Below, piece by piece: positions 49,492 to 50,869 of a stretch of DNA of 50,869 nt. This DNA comes from Phocaeicola_A sp045647865 (lineage in GTDB: Bacteria > Bacteroidota > Bacteroidia > Bacteroidales > Bacteroidaceae), in assembly GCA_045647865.1 (NCBI GenBank), contig JAZRMW010000056.1, forward strand, positions 1 to 50,869, read 5' to 3'. Each line of letters begins with the position of its first letter. Within the stretch, counting starts at the first letter, position 1. Under the pieces are notes generated by a model. The model made no database searches. It saw only the letters and a program-made list of their open reading frames with translations, and was not told where the DNA came from. The translations under genes were made by a program, and so were the position numbers.

Positions 49492-50112
49492 ATGGAACAT
49501 CAACATGAGGCTGAAACCTATTTGAGGAATCAGAATAATCCTACTACACTATATGTAAGGATTGAGGGCAGACGCAGACGATTGTTTATTAACCGTGATA
49601 CAGGAACAATCGGTATAATTGCCATTGGGAAACGTAAACGTGGACATATATTCACAGCTTGGAATACAATAGAAAAGGTCTTTTATCCGAATATGGTTGA
49701 TGAAGGGATGCATGAAAAGAATTTGGTGTTGAAATACAAACGATTGGCAGCATGTGCATCGTTCACCAATAGTTGGTTGGATGACATAGCAAAGGCTGAT
49801 TTGTCGAAGTCACTTTACGAAAACCATTTGACAACAGGCAATTGTATTGACGGTAAATGTATCAGACTCGCCACTATAGAAAAATATTGTGGCAGTTCAT
49901 GTATTGACCTGTTCAAAACAGCCCTGAAAGAAGGCAAACATTATTCTACCCCTCGTTTTGATTTTTGCGGTTACGATGGCTCTTTATGGTGCGAACCGAG
50001 AAAAGATGGAGGAGTTATGGCTGGATTCAACAAGGAATATCGAAATTGTGGTAATGGATATTATTATCTTCTTATAAATGATGACACTTTCATTGGTTAT
50101 GATGTGGACTGA
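49492..50112 (+). CDS. Hypothetical protein of the mobile element (206 aa)
   Basis: A soluble protein of 206 residues from the Met of MEHQHEAETYLRNQ; an ATG 8 codons earlier (49468) is also possible. The first part has a basic beta-hairpin TLYVRIEGRRRRLFINRDTG and GKRKRG, suggesting nucleic-acid contact. The second part has several Cys (NCIDGKCIRL, YCGSSCIDL) and aromatic-rich NGYYYLLINDD near the end. I do not recognise a family. It is the last complete gene before the 734-base gap. Confidence 0.65.
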   Translation: MEHQHEAETYLRNQNNPTTLYVRIEGRRRRLFINRDTGTIGIIAIGKRKRGHIFTAWNTIEKVFYPNMVDEGMHEKNLVLKYKRLAACASFTNSWLDDIAKADLSKSLYENHLTTGNCIDGKCIRLATIEKYCGSSCIDLFKTALKEGKHYSTPRFDFCGYDGSLWCEPRKDGGVMAGFNKEYRNCGNGYYYLLINDDTFIGYDVD

Positions 50113-50846
50113 ATGATGTATTTATATCGCTCATATAAGAATGGAGTAACCCTCCATTCTTATTTCGTGTGTTTTCCCGAAACCTCTTATAAAGGCTATG
50201 TTGGTATCCTCTTTTACACTTTAAATCATTCGCCATAGCGACCGAACCCCTTGTTATAGAAAGGCATACAACCATTCTTTATTTCTCTTTCCATTTCTCT
50301 TCCTCATCCATGATTTCCGGATGATTATAGAATGGCGACCATCATTCGCTTGTCATTTTGACATCATTTGCTCATTATCGGTTCTTCCGTCATCCCCCTC
50401 AATGGCATTGTTCCTTTTGGCTTTCAAAAAGGGTGTATCGCTCCTGTTGCTTCCATCCTGTTCAGACACGATACATTCTTCGTTGCGTTCTTGACGGCTT
50501 ATCCGCCATGGAAATGTGCCACAGCATTCTAACACAGATAGCAACCTTATCTAACCGTCACCACAAGTTTTCTACCCATCTTCATGTTCTTTTTCCTGCG
50601 AAGCCACATCATTTTTCCGCTGCAAAGGTAGTATGCGGCGCCCATTTCGTCTATGGGCTACAGGGATTACTCCGTATTGGCCAATGATTTTATGAAAATC
50701 TTCCTTTTTCTTTTCTCACTCCGTTCAGCAGCTGCCACTGCCAACAAAAAGAGTATTTGCAGAAAATGCCTTGGCGCACCCTTCCATCTGCATTACTCTG
50801 ATTGCACCTGTAAAATTTGATGTATAACTTCTAAAAAATAACGATT
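50113..50846. other. 734-base non-coding region before the next mobile-element gene
   Basis: No convincing gene is seen; frames open here have no family features. After the hairpin come about 430 bases without recognisable signals. From 50617 there is a GC-richer structured region: CTGCAAAGGTAG (50620-50631), as in the other two leaders and reading as TACCTTTG on the minus strand, the stem GCCCAT/ATGGGC (50640-50658), and GATTTTATGAAAATC near 50686. It is probably a long leader for the gene at 50847. Confidence 0.5.
50135..50165 (+). terminator. Hairpin after the 206-aa gene
   Basis: ATAAGAATGGAG pairs perfectly with CTCCATTCTTAT around a short loop. The T run after it is short. It lies 23 bases after the stop. 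Confidence 0.65.
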
Positions 50847-50869
50847 ATGAAGAAGATTGAAAACAATTT
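50847..50869 (+). CDS. Start of a further gene, cut by the window edge
   Basis: ATG followed by codons for KKIENNF up to the last base. The A-rich stretch just before it (CTAAAAAATAACGATT) is a usual start context here. Too little remains to identify it. Confidence 0.45.

Noticed and set aside
50358..50687. Plus-strand frame of 109 codons in the right-end gap
   Set aside because: The translation is Cys/His/Phe-rich without pattern and runs into the structured leader; no start context or family feature.

Overview
The window is a 50.9-kb stretch of a Bacteroidales chromosome, most likely of the Bacteroides/Phocaeicola group. Three things point there. Many intergenic regions carry the Bacteroidetes promoter form (TTTG or TTG-like element, about 18-21 nt, then TAnnTTTG). 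The gene content includes PorQ, DUF4890, DUF4738 and DUF6055 families, VPxGYF-type anti-sigma-like proteins and an IntDOT-like integrase. Coding sequence is of moderate GC with AT-rich spacers.

Layout. 1-8.4 kb: the end of a B12-dependent ribonucleotide reductase, then a GH127 arabinofuranosidase, an M16 zinc peptidase and a CPBP membrane protease on the minus strand. 8.7-13.1 kb (minus): ECF sigma factor, pfkA, ispH, cmk, porQ. 13.5-18.8 kb (plus): a TonB-like protein, a polyprenyl synthase, TatD, tRNA-Ser(GGA), then an ExbB / 4-TM protein / ExbD / ExbD energy-coupling operon. 18.9-26.4 kb: folA and thyA, divergent rsmF, an ECF sigma / one-TM anti-sigma-like / Spy-like operon, RNase Z, and rpsA. 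26.6-27.2 kb: a deleted IS982-family element.

28.1-33.5 kb (minus) is the most unusual part of the core chromosome. It is a tight five-gene operon: a STAS domain fused to an APH-like kinase, a lipoprotein HCx5R phosphatase, an orphan NMT1-like substrate-binding protein, a Cache-HAMP-SpoIIE phosphatase, and an RsbW-like ATPase. These are the parts of a partner-switching pathway with an extracytoplasmic sensory input. The operon is flanked on both sides by non-coding arrays of short palindromic cores repeating every 21-22 bp. A third array of the same layout, with a different core, lies at 8.56-8.67 kb inside a MITE-like element whose ends resemble those of the IS982 remnant.

34.0-44.4 kb: a DUF6055 HExxH protein, a BadF-type kinase, mannonate dehydratase, HIT protein, endonuclease IV, two small exported proteins and MutS2. 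At 44.5 kb, tRNA-Ser(UGA) marks the left edge of an integrated mobile element that runs off the right end. It holds a tyrosine integrase, a degenerate Toprim protein, a HAD phosphatase, a RadC-like JAMM protein and several small proteins. Two of its genes are preceded by related leaders of about 205 nt with a conserved hairpin, a possible shared regulatory element.
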